Shown: positions 24,383-32,503 of the stretch, one piece after another
Layout of the letters: each line of letters starts with the position of its first letter
How positions within the stretch are numbered: the first letter of the stretch is position 1
NCBI RefSeq assembly: GCF_000264315.1
Contig: NZ_AJXU01000008.1
Coordinates: forward strand, 1-32,503
Length of the DNA: 32,503 bases
Origin: Rhodanobacter fulvus Jip2
GTDB lineage: Bacteria; Pseudomonadota; Gammaproteobacteria; Xanthomonadales; Rhodanobacteraceae
Direction of reading: 5' to 3'
Position numbers and translations under genes: made by a program
Notes under the pieces: model-generated
What the model was told of the DNA's origin: nothing
The model's database searches: none
Seen by the model: the letters and a program-made list of their open reading frames with translations, nothing else

Positions 24383-24786
24383 GCATTGGCTCCGGCGGCA
24401 GCGATCCGTTCGAAGATCTTGCCGAGTTTTTCCTTCAGTGTGACCGCGGTGAACGGCTTGACGATGTAGCCATTCACGCCCGCCTGCGCGGCGGCGATGA
24501 TCTGGTCACGGTTGTTCTCGGCGGTGACCATCAACACCGGCAGGCCCTTGAGGGCCGGTTCGGCGCGGATCGCCCGCAACAGGTCGATGCCGGTCATGTT
24601 GGGCATGTTCCAGTCGGTCACGACCAGGTCGAACGGCTGGTTGCGCAGCATGACCAGCGCGTTCTCGCCATCGTCGGCCTCCTGGATCAGCGGGTTGCTG
24701 AAACCCAGCTCGACCAGCAGGTTGCGGACGATGCGCCGCATGGTGGAGAAGTCGTCCACCACCAGGATTTTCATGTTCTTGTCCAA
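24379..24786 (-). CDS. cheY: Motor-type chemotaxis response regulator CheY
   Basis: 135-residue receiver that, when phosphorylated, binds the flagellar switch. It carries the classic [16 protein letters not shown] block, phospho-acceptor D58 ([10 protein letters not shown]), T88 (MVTAEN) and K110 (VKPFT). I start it at TTG 24786 because GGAG lies 8 bases upstream; the ATG at 24774 (MKILVVDDF) is the alternative and would remove four residues. It lies about 90 bases downstream of fliA, with no clear promoter or terminator in that gap. Coupled to cheZ. Confidence 0.95.
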   Translation of the reverse strand: MDKNMKILVVDDFSTMRRIVRNLLVELGFSNPLIQEADDGENALVMLRNQPFDLVVTDWNMPNMTGIDLLRAIRAEPALKGLPVLMVTAENNRDQIIAAAQAGVNGYIVKPFTAVTLKEKLGKIFERIAAAGANA

Positions 24787-24876
24787 ACCACGTTCTCCGT
24801 TTGTGCTTTTCGGGTCGAGCTACCGGACCTGGTTCGCCGGTGCCGTTTGTTCAGTCGTACCCGCTTGATCGCGTGT

Positions 24877-25605
24877 TCAATCGCGCCAGTCACCCAGCCG
24901 TGCGCGTAACCGGATCACCGCCTGGCCGTGGATCTGGCAGACGCGCGATTCGCTCACGCCGAGCACGGCGCCGATTTCCTTCAAGTTCAATTCCTGCTCG
25001 TAGTACAGCGACATCACCAGCTGCTCGCGCTCGGGCAAGCCCGTGATCGCGTCGGCCAGCGCGTCGCGCATGCCTTGATGTTCGATGCTGTCCGCCGGGC
25101 TCAGGCCCGATTCGTCGGCCACGTCCAGCGCGGCACTTTCCTCGCCGTCGTCCGGTGCGGTGAGGCTCAGCAACCGGGCGCAGGCCGCATCGGCCAGCAC
25201 CTGGTGGTATTCCTCGGCGCCGATGCCCAGGCGCTTCATCACTTCGGCGTCTTCCGCCTCGGTGCCGGTCTCGGCTTCGATCTGGCGCACCACCTCGGCC
25301 ACTTCGCGGGTCTTGCGATGCACCGAGCGCGGGGTCCAGTCGGTGCGCCGCAACTCGTCCAGCATGGCGCCACGGATACGGATGCCCGCATACGTTTCGA
25401 AGCTGGCGCCCCGGTCGAGGGCGTAATTGCGCGATGCTTCCAGCAAACCGATCATTCCCGCCTGGATCAAGTCGCCCACGTCAACGCTGGTCGGCAACCG
25501 TCCCATCAGGTGATAGGCGATGCGTCGCACCAGCGGTGCATGCCGACGTACCAGTTCGTCGGCGCTTTCGCGGGAATGTTGCAGATACTCCGATGCCACG
25601 TTCAT
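24877..25605 (-). CDS. fliA: RNA polymerase sigma-28 factor FliA
   Basis: 242-residue flagellar sigma factor. Region 2 includes PLVRRIAYHLMGRLPTSVDV and DLIQAGMIGLLEASRNYALD; region 3 GAMLDELRRTDWTPRSV; region 4 helix-turn-helix LNLKEIGAVLGVSESRVCQI near the C-terminus. The start is the ATG at 25605, one base after the fleN stop; the frame is open further upstream but overlaps fleN. It should direct transcription from the sites at 3850, 4470, 17388 and 17451. No FlgM (anti-sigma) gene is in the window. Confidence 0.96.
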   Translation of the reverse strand: MNVASEYLQHSRESADELVRRHAPLVRRIAYHLMGRLPTSVDVGDLIQAGMIGLLEASRNYALDRGASFETYAGIRIRGAMLDELRRTDWTPRSVHRKTREVAEVVRQIEAETGTEAEDAEVMKRLGIGAEEYHQVLADAACARLLSLTAPDDGEESAALDVADESGLSPADSIEHQGMRDALADAITGLPEREQLVMSLYYEQELNLKEIGAVLGVSESRVCQIHGQAVIRLRARLGDWRD

Positions 25606-25606
25606 C

Positions 25607-26551
25607 TCACCACCCCGTTGACGACACAGGCTGACCGCCAAAGAAGGCGATGCGGCCATGGCCAGCGCGTTCGGGTTCTGCCCATGTATCGACCGCACCT
25701 GCCAATTGCTTGAATGCCATTGCTGAACGGCTCGACGGCCACAGGTCCACCACCGCGCACTGGCGGCGGATGGCCTGTCGCAGACGCTCGTCGTGCGGCA
25801 CCCACCCGGTGAAATCGATCACCACGTCGAGAAAACGGTCGCTCACCCGCGAAAGCTTCTGGTGCAGCTGGCGCGCCTCGCCCTCGTTGCGCACCATGTT
25901 GGCGACCATGCGGAAACGGCGCACGCCGAAGTCGCGGCTGAGCACCTTGATCATGGCGTAAGCGTCGGTGAGGGAAGCGGGCTCATCGCACACCACGAGC
26001 ACTACGTCGTCGGTGGCGGCGGCAAACATCGCCACGCTGTCGGACAGCCCCGCGGCGGTGTCGACCAGCAAATACTGCGGCGGCTGCGGCAGCTCGTCGA
26101 ACGCGCGGATGATGGCCGCGTGCTCGCCGTTGTCCAGCTGCGCCAGGCGACGCGCACCGGAGCCGGCGGGAATCACGCGCAAGCCGCGCGGTGCTTCCAG
26201 GATCAGGTCTTCCAGAGCGCACTCGCCATCGAGCAGGTGGCCGATGTGGCGCGACGGCGTGAGGCCAAGCAGCACGTCGACATTGGCCAGGCCCATGTCG
26301 GCATCCAGCAGCATCACGTCGTGGCCGGCCATCGACAGCGACATGCCCAGGTTCACCGATACGGTGCTTTTGCCCACGCCACCCTTGCCGCCGGCGACGG
26401 CGATGGCGCGGCAGCGCCGGCGTGGCTTGCCCGGCATGTCGAGCAGGCCATCAGCCTGCCCGGTGCCTGTCGGGCCGTTGGGTTCACCTGCCATCGCGGA
26501 AAACAGGTTCTTCAGACCGGAGGCCTGGTCCATTGCAAGTACTCCACTCAT
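25607..26551 (-). CDS. fleN: Flagellar number regulator FleN/FlhG (MinD-like ATPase)
   Basis: 314 residues. The N-terminal DQASGLKNLF (8-17) matches the DQAxGLR activator helix by which FleN/FlhG stimulates FlhF GTPase. A variable linker follows, then a deviant Walker A, GGKGGVGKST (54-63), and LLDADMGLANVDVLLG (81-96). A C-terminal membrane-targeting helix is plausible but not obvious. The ATG at 26551 overlaps the flhF stop (ATGA); a second Met at 26533 is possible. It antagonises FlhF and, in Pseudomonas, FleQ, to keep flagellar number low. Confidence 0.95.
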   Translation of the reverse strand: MSGVLAMDQASGLKNLFSAMAGEPNGPTGTGQADGLLDMPGKPRRRCRAIAVAGGKGGVGKSTVSVNLGMSLSMAGHDVMLLDADMGLANVDVLLGLTPSRHIGHLLDGECALEDLILEAPRGLRVIPAGSGARRLAQLDNGEHAAIIRAFDELPQPPQYLLVDTAAGLSDSVAMFAAATDDVVLVVCDEPASLTDAYAMIKVLSRDFGVRRFRMVANMVRNEGEARQLHQKLSRVSDRFLDVVIDFTGWVPHDERLRQAIRRQCAVVDLWPSSRSAMAFKQLAGAVDTWAEPERAGHGRIAFFGGQPVSSTGW

Positions 26552-27909
26552 GCGCTGGCCACCGCGAGGCCAAACCGTTCTGCCATCAGGCTCTCATCCG
26601 GCGCATTGCTTTTCAACGATTGCGCGGCACGACACACCAGCGTGCGCGCGTTGGCCTCGGCAATGTCCTCGGGCACGCGCTGTCCATCGGTGGTGTAGTC
26701 GAGCGGCAAGCGGTGGCGGATCACCACCGACAGCGCGCCGCCGAGGCTGGGCGCCTCATCCAGCTTGGTGAGGATGCAGGCCTGCGGCGCCAGCGGTTCG
26801 TACGCGCGGATGGCTTGCTCCAGCGCATCGGATTGCGCATTCGCCGCCAGCACCAGGCAGGCGCGCAGCCCACCGGCGGCGGCAAGCACGTCCATCTGCT
26901 GGGCCATGCGCGGATCGTTGCCGGCCACGCCGGCAGTGTCCACCAGCACGGTCTGGCGACCTTGCAGCAGGCCGAGCACCTTGCGCAGGCTGGCCACGTC
27001 ATGCGCGGGATACACGCGCACGCCGAGCAGCCGGCCGTAATGTTCCAGCTGGGCGGCGGCGCCGATGCGGTAATGATCCGTGCTGATCAGGGCCACCTGG
27101 TCGGCGCCATGGCGAAGTACGGCACGCGCGGCCAGCTTGGCGATAGTGGTGGTCTTGCCCACGCCGGTGGGGCCGACCAGCGCGGTCACGCCGGCGGCGT
27201 CGGACAGGCCGCGGCCGCTGATCACCAGGCTGCGGCTGAGCATGCCCAGCGGCAGGTAGCGCGCCTGCTCGGCACTCAGTTGATCGGGAAGTTCGGCGAC
27301 CAGCGCACGCGCCACGTCGGCCTCGATGCCGAGCCGGGTCAGTTCACGCAGTACCCGCGCGCGCTGCGGCTGGCGGCGATCCATGTCGTTCCAGGCCAGG
27401 CTGGAAAGCTGCATCTCCAGCATCTCGCGCATGCTGCCCAGTTCGGCGCGAAGGCGGGCGGTGTCCTGCGCCGTGCGGTCGTTCACCTGCTGCGTGGCGG
27501 CGAGGGAGTCCACGGCCACCAACGGCGGCATCGTGACCTGCGATTCCATGCGGCTCGGATACGGCCGGGGCGGCATGGCGGAAGGGGTCGGCCCGACCGC
27601 GGCGAACGGGCGAACCGGCGCCGGTGCAACCGGCCGTGGTGCGTCGGCAACAGCGGCTATCGGCGCCACTTCGACCGGTGCCGTTTCGGCAATGGCGGCC
27701 GCGGGCATCGCGTCGTATTCCTGCGCCGGCACGACACTGTGCCGCGTGGCTTCGCGGATCAGGGCCTCGTCGTAGTCGATGGCGGCGATGACCTCGATGC
27801 CCTCGGCCAGCCGGCGGGTGGACAGGATCACCGCCTCCGGGCCCTGCTCCTCGCGCACTTCGCGCATGGCCTGGCGCATGTCCTTGGCAACGAAACGCTT
27901 GATCTTCAT
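26548..27909 (-). CDS. flhF: Flagellar placement GTPase FlhF (SRP type)
   Basis: 453 residues. B-domain N-terminus MKIKRFVAKDMRQAMREV; Pro/Ala-rich linker about 70-130; N domain about 140-235; G domain with G1 GPTGVGKTTT (246-255), STDHYRIGAAAQLE, G3 DTAGVAG (324-330) and G4 TKLD (381-384). It marks the pole for flagellar assembly. Its upstream gap to flhA (156 bases) holds GGGAATS heptamer repeats, so flhF may be partly insulated from flhA. Confidence 0.96.
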   Translation of the reverse strand: MKIKRFVAKDMRQAMREVREEQGPEAVILSTRRLAEGIEVIAAIDYDEALIREATRHSVVPAQEYDAMPAAAIAETAPVEVAPIAAVADAPRPVAPAPVRPFAAVGPTPSAMPPRPYPSRMESQVTMPPLVAVDSLAATQQVNDRTAQDTARLRAELGSMREMLEMQLSSLAWNDMDRRQPQRARVLRELTRLGIEADVARALVAELPDQLSAEQARYLPLGMLSRSLVISGRGLSDAAGVTALVGPTGVGKTTTIAKLAARAVLRHGADQVALISTDHYRIGAAAQLEHYGRLLGVRVYPAHDVASLRKVLGLLQGRQTVLVDTAGVAGNDPRMAQQMDVLAAAGGLRACLVLAANAQSDALEQAIRAYEPLAPQACILTKLDEAPSLGGALSVVIRHRLPLDYTTDGQRVPEDIAEANARTLVCRAAQSLKSNAPDESLMAERFGLAVASA

Positions 27910-27925
27910 GGCGTGCTCCGCGCGC

Positions 27926-27953
27926 GGGAATGGGGAATGGGGAATCGGGAATG
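27926..27953. repeat. Tandem GGGAATS heptamers, four copies
   Basis: GGGAATG, GGGAATG, GGGAATC, GGGAATG in perfect tandem, starting 16 bases upstream of the flhF start codon and therefore inside its leader. Same family and copy number as 18932-18959. Confidence 0.9.
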
Positions 27954-28031
27954 GGTTGGAGCAAGTGCGTTGCGACCGGACGCGGTGAGGTGACGTAATT
28001 CCTGCTTCCCCATGATCCCTGCCCTTGCCTG

Positions 28032-28048
28032 CGATTCTCGATTCACGA
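28032..28048 (-). repeat. Inverted degenerate heptamer pair
   Basis: Read on the minus strand this is TC-GTGAATC-GAGAATC-G: two decayed copies of the GGGAATC heptamer, inverted relative to the array at 27926-27953 and about 80 bases from it, just past the flhA stop codon. Confidence 0.6.
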
Positions 28049-28065
28049 TGCCCTGCTCCCGGTTC

Positions 28066-30156
28066 TTATTGACCCAGTGCCTGGACCAGCCGCACGCGGC
28101 GGTTGTCAGGCACTTCGTTGTAAGCGAGTACGTGCAGGTTTTGTGCCACATGGCGGGTAAAGCGGGCGAGCCATGGCCGCAACTGTGGCGCAACCAGCAA
28201 AACGGCCGGTTCGCCGGTGACTTCCTGGCGCCGCGCGGCGTCGGCAACGCTCTGCTGCAGGCGGTCGGCCAGGCCCGGTTCCACCGCGGCGCCAGCCACA
28301 CCGCCGCCGGACAGCGAGTTCATCAGGATCTGCTCGAGCTCCGGCGCCAGCGTGATCACCGGCACTTCGGTGCCCAGCCCGGTGATCTCCTGCACGATCT
28401 GGCGACCCAGCGCCACGCGCACGGCGGCGGTCAGAACGCCGGGATCCTGACTATGAGTGGCATGTTCCGCCAAGGATTCGACGATGCTGCGCATATTGCG
28501 GATCGGCACGCGCTCGGCCAGCAGGTTTTGCAACACCTTCACCACGGCGCCCAGGGTCAGCCGCTTCGGCACCAGGTCCTCGACCAGTTTCGGCGCGGTG
28601 GCGGCCAGGCGGTCCAGCAGCTGCTGCACGTCCTGGTGGCTGAGCAATTCGTGCGCGTGGTTCTGCAGGATGTGCGACAGATGGGTGGCGATCACCGTGG
28701 CCGGGTCGACCACGGTGTAGCCGTAGCTTTGGGCCAGGTCGCGCTGCCCGCTGTCGATCCACACCGCTTCCAGGCCGAACGCCGGGTCCCGCGTGGCGAT
28801 GCCTTGCAGCGTGCCGTGCACCTGGCCGGGGTTGATCGCCATCAGCCGGTCGTTGTGCACCTCGGCTTCGCCCATCGGCACGCCCATCAGGGTGATGCGG
28901 TAGGTGTTGGGGCCCAGATCCAGGTTGTCGCGGATATGCACCGCCGGCACCAGGAAGCCCAGTTCCTGCGACAACTTGCGGCGCACGGATTTGATCCGCC
29001 CCATCAGTTCGCCGCCCTGGTGCGTGTCGACCAGCGGAATCAGCCGGTAGCCCACTTCCAGGCCCAGCGGGTCGACGCTGGCGACGTCCTCCCAACCCAG
29101 TTCCATGCGCTCGGGCGCCGCGCTGGCCTGCGGCGCTTCGGCCACCGCCTCGGCCAGCTGGGCGCGGGTCTCGCGCTCACGCTTCAGCAGCAGCCAGGCC
29201 GCGCCGGCGCAGGCGGCGGCCAACAACAGGAACGCCACGTTGGGCATGCCCGGGATCACGCCCATCACGGCCAGCACCGCCGCCGCCACGCCCAGCGCAC
29301 GCGGCTGGCCGAACACCTGGGCGACCACCTGCTTGCCCATGTCCTGCGACTTGGACACGCGGGTGACGATGATCGCCGCGGCCACCGACAGCATCAGCGC
29401 GGGCACCTGCGCCACCAGGCCATCACCGATGGTCAGCAAGGTGTAGGTGGAGGCGGCTTCGCTGGCCGACAGGCCGTGCTGCATCACGCCCACGAAAAAG
29501 CCGCCTACGATGTTGATGATGAGGATCAGGATGCCGGCGGTGGCATCGCCGCGTACGAATTTCGAGGCACCGTCCATCGAGCCGTAGAAGTCCGCCTCCT
29601 CGCGAACCTCCTGGCGCCGGTCGCGCGCCTGCTCCTGGGTCAGCAGGCCGGCGTTCAAGTCGGCGTCGATCGCCATCTGCTTGCCGGGCATCGCGTCCAA
29701 CGTGAAACGCGCAGTCACCTCGGACACGCGGGTAGCGCCCTTGGTCACCACCACGAAGTTGATGATGGTGATGATGATGAACACCACCAGGCCGACGGCG
29801 AAGTTGCCGCCGATGACGAACTCGCCGAACGCCTCGATCACCTTGCCGGCGGCGCCGGGGCCGTCATGCCCGTGCAGCAGCACCACGCGGGTGGAGGCGA
29901 TGTTGAGCGCCAGGCGCAGCAAGGTCGCCATCAGCACCACGGTGGGAAACGCCGCGAACTCCAGCGGCCGCATCACGTAGACCACCGCCAGCAGGATCAC
30001 CAGCGACAGCGCGATATTGAAGCTGAACAACATGTCGAGCAGGAACGGCGGCAGCGGCAACATCAACATCGCCAGCATCACCAGCATCATCACCGGTGCG
30101 CCAATTCCCCGTCGGGCGAAGTGTTTGAAGTTACCTAGTACGTCTGCACCCGTCAT
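28066..30156 (-). CDS. flhA: Flagellar export gate protein FlhA
   Basis: 696 residues, standard length. About eight membrane helices occupy the first ~320 residues; the FHIPEP family block RLALNIASTRVVLLHG and the cytoplasmic loop with VSEVTARFTLDAMPGKQMAI are intact. The C-terminal cytoplasmic ring domain (about 350-696: LGLEVGYRLIPLVD, VHIRDNLDL, GYTVVDPATVIATHL) docks late substrates with their chaperones. It forms the export gate with FlhB, FliQ and FliR. It lies 12 bases after flhB. Confidence 0.97.
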   Translation of the reverse strand: MTGADVLGNFKHFARRGIGAPVMMLVMLAMLMLPLPPFLLDMLFSFNIALSLVILLAVVYVMRPLEFAAFPTVVLMATLLRLALNIASTRVVLLHGHDGPGAAGKVIEAFGEFVIGGNFAVGLVVFIIITIINFVVVTKGATRVSEVTARFTLDAMPGKQMAIDADLNAGLLTQEQARDRRQEVREEADFYGSMDGASKFVRGDATAGILILIINIVGGFFVGVMQHGLSASEAASTYTLLTIGDGLVAQVPALMLSVAAAIIVTRVSKSQDMGKQVVAQVFGQPRALGVAAAVLAVMGVIPGMPNVAFLLLAAACAGAAWLLLKRERETRAQLAEAVAEAPQASAAPERMELGWEDVASVDPLGLEVGYRLIPLVDTHQGGELMGRIKSVRRKLSQELGFLVPAVHIRDNLDLGPNTYRITLMGVPMGEAEVHNDRLMAINPGQVHGTLQGIATRDPAFGLEAVWIDSGQRDLAQSYGYTVVDPATVIATHLSHILQNHAHELLSHQDVQQLLDRLAATAPKLVEDLVPKRLTLGAVVKVLQNLLAERVPIRNMRSIVESLAEHATHSQDPGVLTAAVRVALGRQIVQEITGLGTEVPVITLAPELEQILMNSLSGGGVAGAAVEPGLADRLQQSVADAARRQEVTGEPAVLLVAPQLRPWLARFTRHVAQNLHVLAYNEVPDNRRVRLVQALGQ

Positions 30157-30168
30157 GGATTTGACTCG

Positions 30169-31308
30169 TCATGTGTCGCGATAAGGCCCCATCAGCTCAG
30201 GATCGACGTCGGGGACCGGTGCCGCGGGCGGTGTCTCGCCCTGCGCCGTTGCTTGCTTCAGCTGGTAGACGTAGGCCAGGACCTGCGCCACCGCCACATA
30301 CAGGGCGGAAGGAATTTCCCGCCCTATTTCCGTGGTTGCATACAAGGCGCGTGCCAACGGCGGCGCTTCGACCATCGGAATGTGATGGGAACCCGCCACC
30401 AGGCGGATTTGCTGGGCCAGCACATCCACGCCCTTGGCGATCACGCGGGGCGCGCCCATGTGCCCATCGTCGTAGCGCAACGCCACCGCGAAGTGGGTGG
30501 GGTTGACCACCACCACGTCGGCGCGCGGCAGGTCTTCCATCATGCGGCGGCGCGCCTGCGCCTGCTGCACCTGGCGAATGCGCCCCTTCATCTCGGGGTT
30601 GCCCTCGCTCTCCTTCATCTCGTCCTTGATCTCCTGCTTGGTCATGCGCAGGTTCTTGCCGTGGTCGTACTTCTGGTAGAGGGCATCGATGCCGCCGATC
30701 AGCGCCAGCATCGATCCGAACCACAGCGCCGCGCGGCCCATCAGGCTGATCGACTGCGCAATGCCGGCCGTCACCGAGCCGCTGCCGGTGGCCTGAAGCT
30801 CGGCCTGCCAGTGGCGCAGCAGCAAGGCCAGCACCGCGCCGATGAACAGCAGTTTCAGCAGCGCCTTGCCCAGCTCCACCAGGCCGCGCATGGCGAAAAT
30901 CTTGCCCAGCCCCTTGATCGGGTCGAGCCGCTCGAACTTCGGTTCCAGCGCCTTGCCGCTGAAGTTGAGCCCGCCCAGCAACAACGGCGCCCCCAGCGTG
31001 GCCAGCATCGTCGCCACCGCCACCGGCCAGAACAGCGCCAGCGCCTCGTGCATCGCCGCCACCAGCGCGCGGCCGGGCAAGGCGTCGGAAAACAGCGCGT
31101 CGCGCGAGTAATGCATGCCCAGCGAAAAGATTCGCTGCGCATGCAGGTACGCGCTTGGGCCACTGCTCATCAAGGCCGCCACGCCGGCCAGCACCACCAT
31201 CGCGCCGGACAGGTCGCGCGATCGCGGAACCTCGCCCTTTTCGCGGGATTCGCGCAGGCGTTTTTCGGTAGGTTGTTCGGTTTTTTCCTGGTCGCTGTCG
31301 TCAGCCAC
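30169..31308 (-). CDS. flhB: Flagellar export switch protein FlhB
   Basis: 379 residues. The N-terminal EKTEQPTEKRLRESREKGE is the family start; four membrane helices follow between about 33 and 210. A charged linker leads to the autocleaving C-terminal domain with NPTH at 269-272, numbering typical of FlhB. The FAVALRYDD and PPLARALYATTEIGREIP blocks are intact, so it should self-cleave and switch substrate class with FliK. It starts 4 bases after the fliR stop. Confidence 0.97.
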   Translation of the reverse strand: MADDSDQEKTEQPTEKRLRESREKGEVPRSRDLSGAMVVLAGVAALMSSGPSAYLHAQRIFSLGMHYSRDALFSDALPGRALVAAMHEALALFWPVAVATMLATLGAPLLLGGLNFSGKALEPKFERLDPIKGLGKIFAMRGLVELGKALLKLLFIGAVLALLLRHWQAELQATGSGSVTAGIAQSISLMGRAALWFGSMLALIGGIDALYQKYDHGKNLRMTKQEIKDEMKESEGNPEMKGRIRQVQQAQARRRMMEDLPRADVVVVNPTHFAVALRYDDGHMGAPRVIAKGVDVLAQQIRLVAGSHHIPMVEAPPLARALYATTEIGREIPSALYVAVAQVLAYVYQLKQATAQGETPPAAPVPDVDPELMGPYRDT

Positions 31309-31312
31309 GGCG

Positions 31313-32083
31313 TCAGCTCCCTATGAGGTTGCGCATCAGCGACCAGGCGTCGCCCTGCAGGGCTTCAAACGCACCGGGAAGGCTGCGCAGCGACAACCAC
31401 AACGCAACGAAACCCAGCGACACGGTGATCGGAAAACCCACCGCGAACAGGTTCATCGACGGCGCCGCGCGGCTGATCGCCGCAAAGCCGATGTTCACCA
31501 CCAGCAGCGAGGTCATCGCCGGCAACGCCACCCGCACCGAGCCGGCAAACAGTTCCGCGCCAAAACTGGCCACCGCGTGCAGGCCATCGGCGTTGATCGC
31601 CGGCACGCCCGGCGGCAAGGTATGAAAGCTGTCGGCAAGCAGCGCAATCAGGCGCAAGTGGCCGTCCATCACCAGAAACAACAGCGTCACCAGGATCAGG
31701 TAGAACTGGCTCAACACAGGAGAGCTGCCGCCGGCCTGCGGGTTCACCACTTCGGCAAACCCCAGGCTCATGCTCTGCGCAATCAGGGTCCCGCCCAGCG
31801 ACACCGCCTCGAACACCAGCTTCAACACGAAACCGATGGCCGCACCAATCAACACCTGCCCCGCCATCGTCGCCACGCCTTCGGCGCTCAGCGGATCGAT
31901 CGTGGCCGAGGCCAGCGGCGCCAGCACCAGCGTCAACACCACCACCACACCCACCCGGATCCGCGCCGAGATCACCGCGGCGCTGAAAATCGGCGCCACC
32001 AGGCACAGCCCGCTGACCCGCGCCAACGCCCAGAACAGGCTGCCCAGCCAGGTCGGCAGCTGCGCCAGATCCAGCCCTGTCAT
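31313..32083 (-). CDS. fliR: Flagellar export gate protein FliR
   Basis: 256 residues, about six membrane helices; LARVSGLCLVAPIFSAAVI near the start and the GFAEVVNPQAGGSSPVLSQF block are characteristic. The start is the ATG at 32083, overlapping the fliQ stop (ATGA); the frame remains open upstream, but that part duplicates fliQ coding sequence in another frame. It is part of the FliP5Q4R1 export core. Confidence 0.95.
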   Translation of the reverse strand: MTGLDLAQLPTWLGSLFWALARVSGLCLVAPIFSAAVISARIRVGVVVVLTLVLAPLASATIDPLSAEGVATMAGQVLIGAAIGFVLKLVFEAVSLGGTLIAQSMSLGFAEVVNPQAGGSSPVLSQFYLILVTLLFLVMDGHLRLIALLADSFHTLPPGVPAINADGLHAVASFGAELFAGSVRVALPAMTSLLVVNIGFAAISRAAPSMNLFAVGFPITVSLGFVALWLSLRSLPGAFEALQGDAWSLMRNLIGS

Positions 32084-32349
32084 CTGATGGCACTCGGCAG
32101 GCTTTCGATCAACTGCTTGGTGAACTGCACCAGCACCCGCAACATCCACGGCCCGGTGACCAAGGCCACCAGCGCCATCGCAATCAGCTTGGGGATGAAG
32201 CTCAGGGTCATCTCGTTGATCTGGGTGGCGGCCTGGATCACGCCGATCAGCAAGCCCACGGCCAGCGCGGTCAGCAACAGCGGCGCCGCCACCAGCATCG
32301 CCACATACAACGCGTGCTGGCCAAACTCCATGATGGATTCAGGCGTCAT
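32080..32349 (-). CDS. fliQ: Flagellar export gate protein FliQ
   Basis: 89 residues, two membrane helices (about 13-38 and 52-75), with the family pattern LLIGVIQAATQINEMTLSFIPK. The start is the ATG at 32349. Upstream, where fliP is normally found within a few bases, there are at least 150 noncoding bases with REP elements. It may therefore have its own promoter or rely on read-through across the REPs. Confidence 0.95.
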   Translation of the reverse strand: MTPESIMEFGQHALYVAMLVAAPLLLTALAVGLLIGVIQAATQINEMTLSFIPKLIAMALVALVTGPWMLRVLVQFTKQLIESLPSAIR

Positions 32350-32370
32350 GGCTTGGCTCCTCGGCGTGCC

Positions 32371-32402
32371 CTGTAGGAGCGCACCCTGTGCGCGATGCTC
32401 TT
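32371..32402. repeat. REP element, copy 1
   Basis: CTGTAGGAGCG head followed by an imperfect palindrome (GCGCAC-CCT-GTGCGC) and a GATGCTCTT tail. It is a direct repeat of the element at 32414-32444, with a 43-base period. The head sequence is typical of REPs of Pseudomonas and xanthomonads, moved by RAYT transposases; no RAYT gene is in the window. Confidence 0.85.
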
Positions 32403-32413
32403 GCCCCTGCTCC

Positions 32414-32444
32414 CTGTAGGAGCGACTTCAGTCGCGACGCTCTT
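32414..32444. repeat. REP element, copy 2
   Basis: Same head CTGTAGGAGCG and tail GACGCTCTT as copy 1. The stem is GCGAC-TTCA-GTCGC: the arms differ from copy 1 but remain complementary, showing selection or templating for the hairpin. Confidence 0.85.
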
Positions 32445-32503
32445 GCTGGTCGATCAATAGCGAAGAGCTTTCGATCACCTGCGGCGACCGAGTCACTTTC
32501 TCT
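32445..32503. other. Unassigned sequence at the right edge, no fliP
   Basis: 59 bases. The minus-strand frame running into the REP gives 24 polar residues (ending IDQQERRD, then stop) with nothing like the hydrophobic FliP C-terminus. It is probably a continuation of dispersed intergenic repeat DNA, or the tail of an unknown gene. I cannot tell which. Confidence 0.3.

Noticed and set aside
22301..24469. Plus-strand open frame of about 720 codons opposite cheA, cheZ and cheY
   Set aside because: Antisense shadow of three genes with clear catalytic motifs; no recognisable domain.
24787..24876. Gap between cheY and fliA examined for a separate promoter or terminator
   Set aside because: No sigma-28, sigma-54 or hairpin-plus-T-run pattern found.
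25670..25720. TCAAGCAA with a GTCGATAC-like block upstream of fliA, a possible autoregulatory sigma-28 site
   Set aside because: Spacing is 12, the -10 is only 6 of 8, and it is inside fleN coding sequence.
27961..27975. Sigma-54-like site upstream of flhF (TCGCAA-N5-TTGC on the minus strand)
   Set aside because: The -12 TTGC is good but the near-invariant GG of the -24 element is CG, so the match is too weak to call.

Overview
The DNA is GC-rich (roughly two thirds G+C by eye) and gene-dense, with no rRNA, tRNA, CRISPR array or insertion sequence seen. The gene order fliQ-fliR-flhB-flhA-flhF-fleN-fliA-cheY-cheZ-cheA-motC-motD-cheW-DUF2802 is the late flagellar/chemotaxis block of polar-flagellated Gammaproteobacteria. 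Intergenic GGGAATC heptamer arrays and CTGTAGGAGCG REP elements point to the Xanthomonadales/Lysobacterales, with Rhodanobacteraceae (Rhodanobacter or Dyella type) my best guess. Genus assignment is inference.

Layout. (1) 49-3852: housekeeping genes. pntA is on the minus strand. Cytidine deaminase, a YdjA-like nitroreductase, a free-standing PolA-type 5'-3' exonuclease and a NUDIX hydrolase are on the plus strand. (2) 3850-4956: a tandem pair of 120-residue secreted paralogs of unknown function, each behind a sigma-28 (FliA)-like promoter, ending at a bidirectional terminator. (3) 5027-17352, minus strand: a complete second chemosensory operon resembling the che2/cluster III (F7) type. In transcription order it is STAS, cheY, cheA, Cache-MCP, outer-membrane barrel, cheW, 4HB-MCP, cheR, cheD, cheB, sensorless MCP-like protein, STAS. 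(4) 17388-18924: a divergent intergenic region with two back-to-back sigma-28-like promoters. One faces the chemosensory operon; the other faces a fliK-like gene coupled to a small FlhB-C-terminal-like gene. (5) 19036-32349, minus strand: the flagellar export / FlhF-FleN / FliA / CheYZA / MotCD / CheW / DUF2802 operon. (6) 32350-32503: REP elements and no recognisable fliP upstream of fliQ.

How the parts fit. FliQ, FliR, FlhB and FlhA form the flagellar export gate. FlhF and FleN set pole and number of flagella. FliA is the sigma factor expected to read the promoters at 3850, 4470, 17388 and 17451. The second operon supplies the only CheR, CheB and CheD in the window, while the flagellar operon has the only CheZ and carries no cheB. 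The two systems may therefore share adaptation or phosphatase functions.

Most interesting points: the sigma-28-driven secreted pair; an MCP-like protein carrying a CheZ-like D-x3-Q motif; a CheA whose linker has two copies of a motif resembling the CheZ CheY-binding tail; an outer-membrane barrel gene inside a chemosensory operon; and STAS genes at both ends of that operon.
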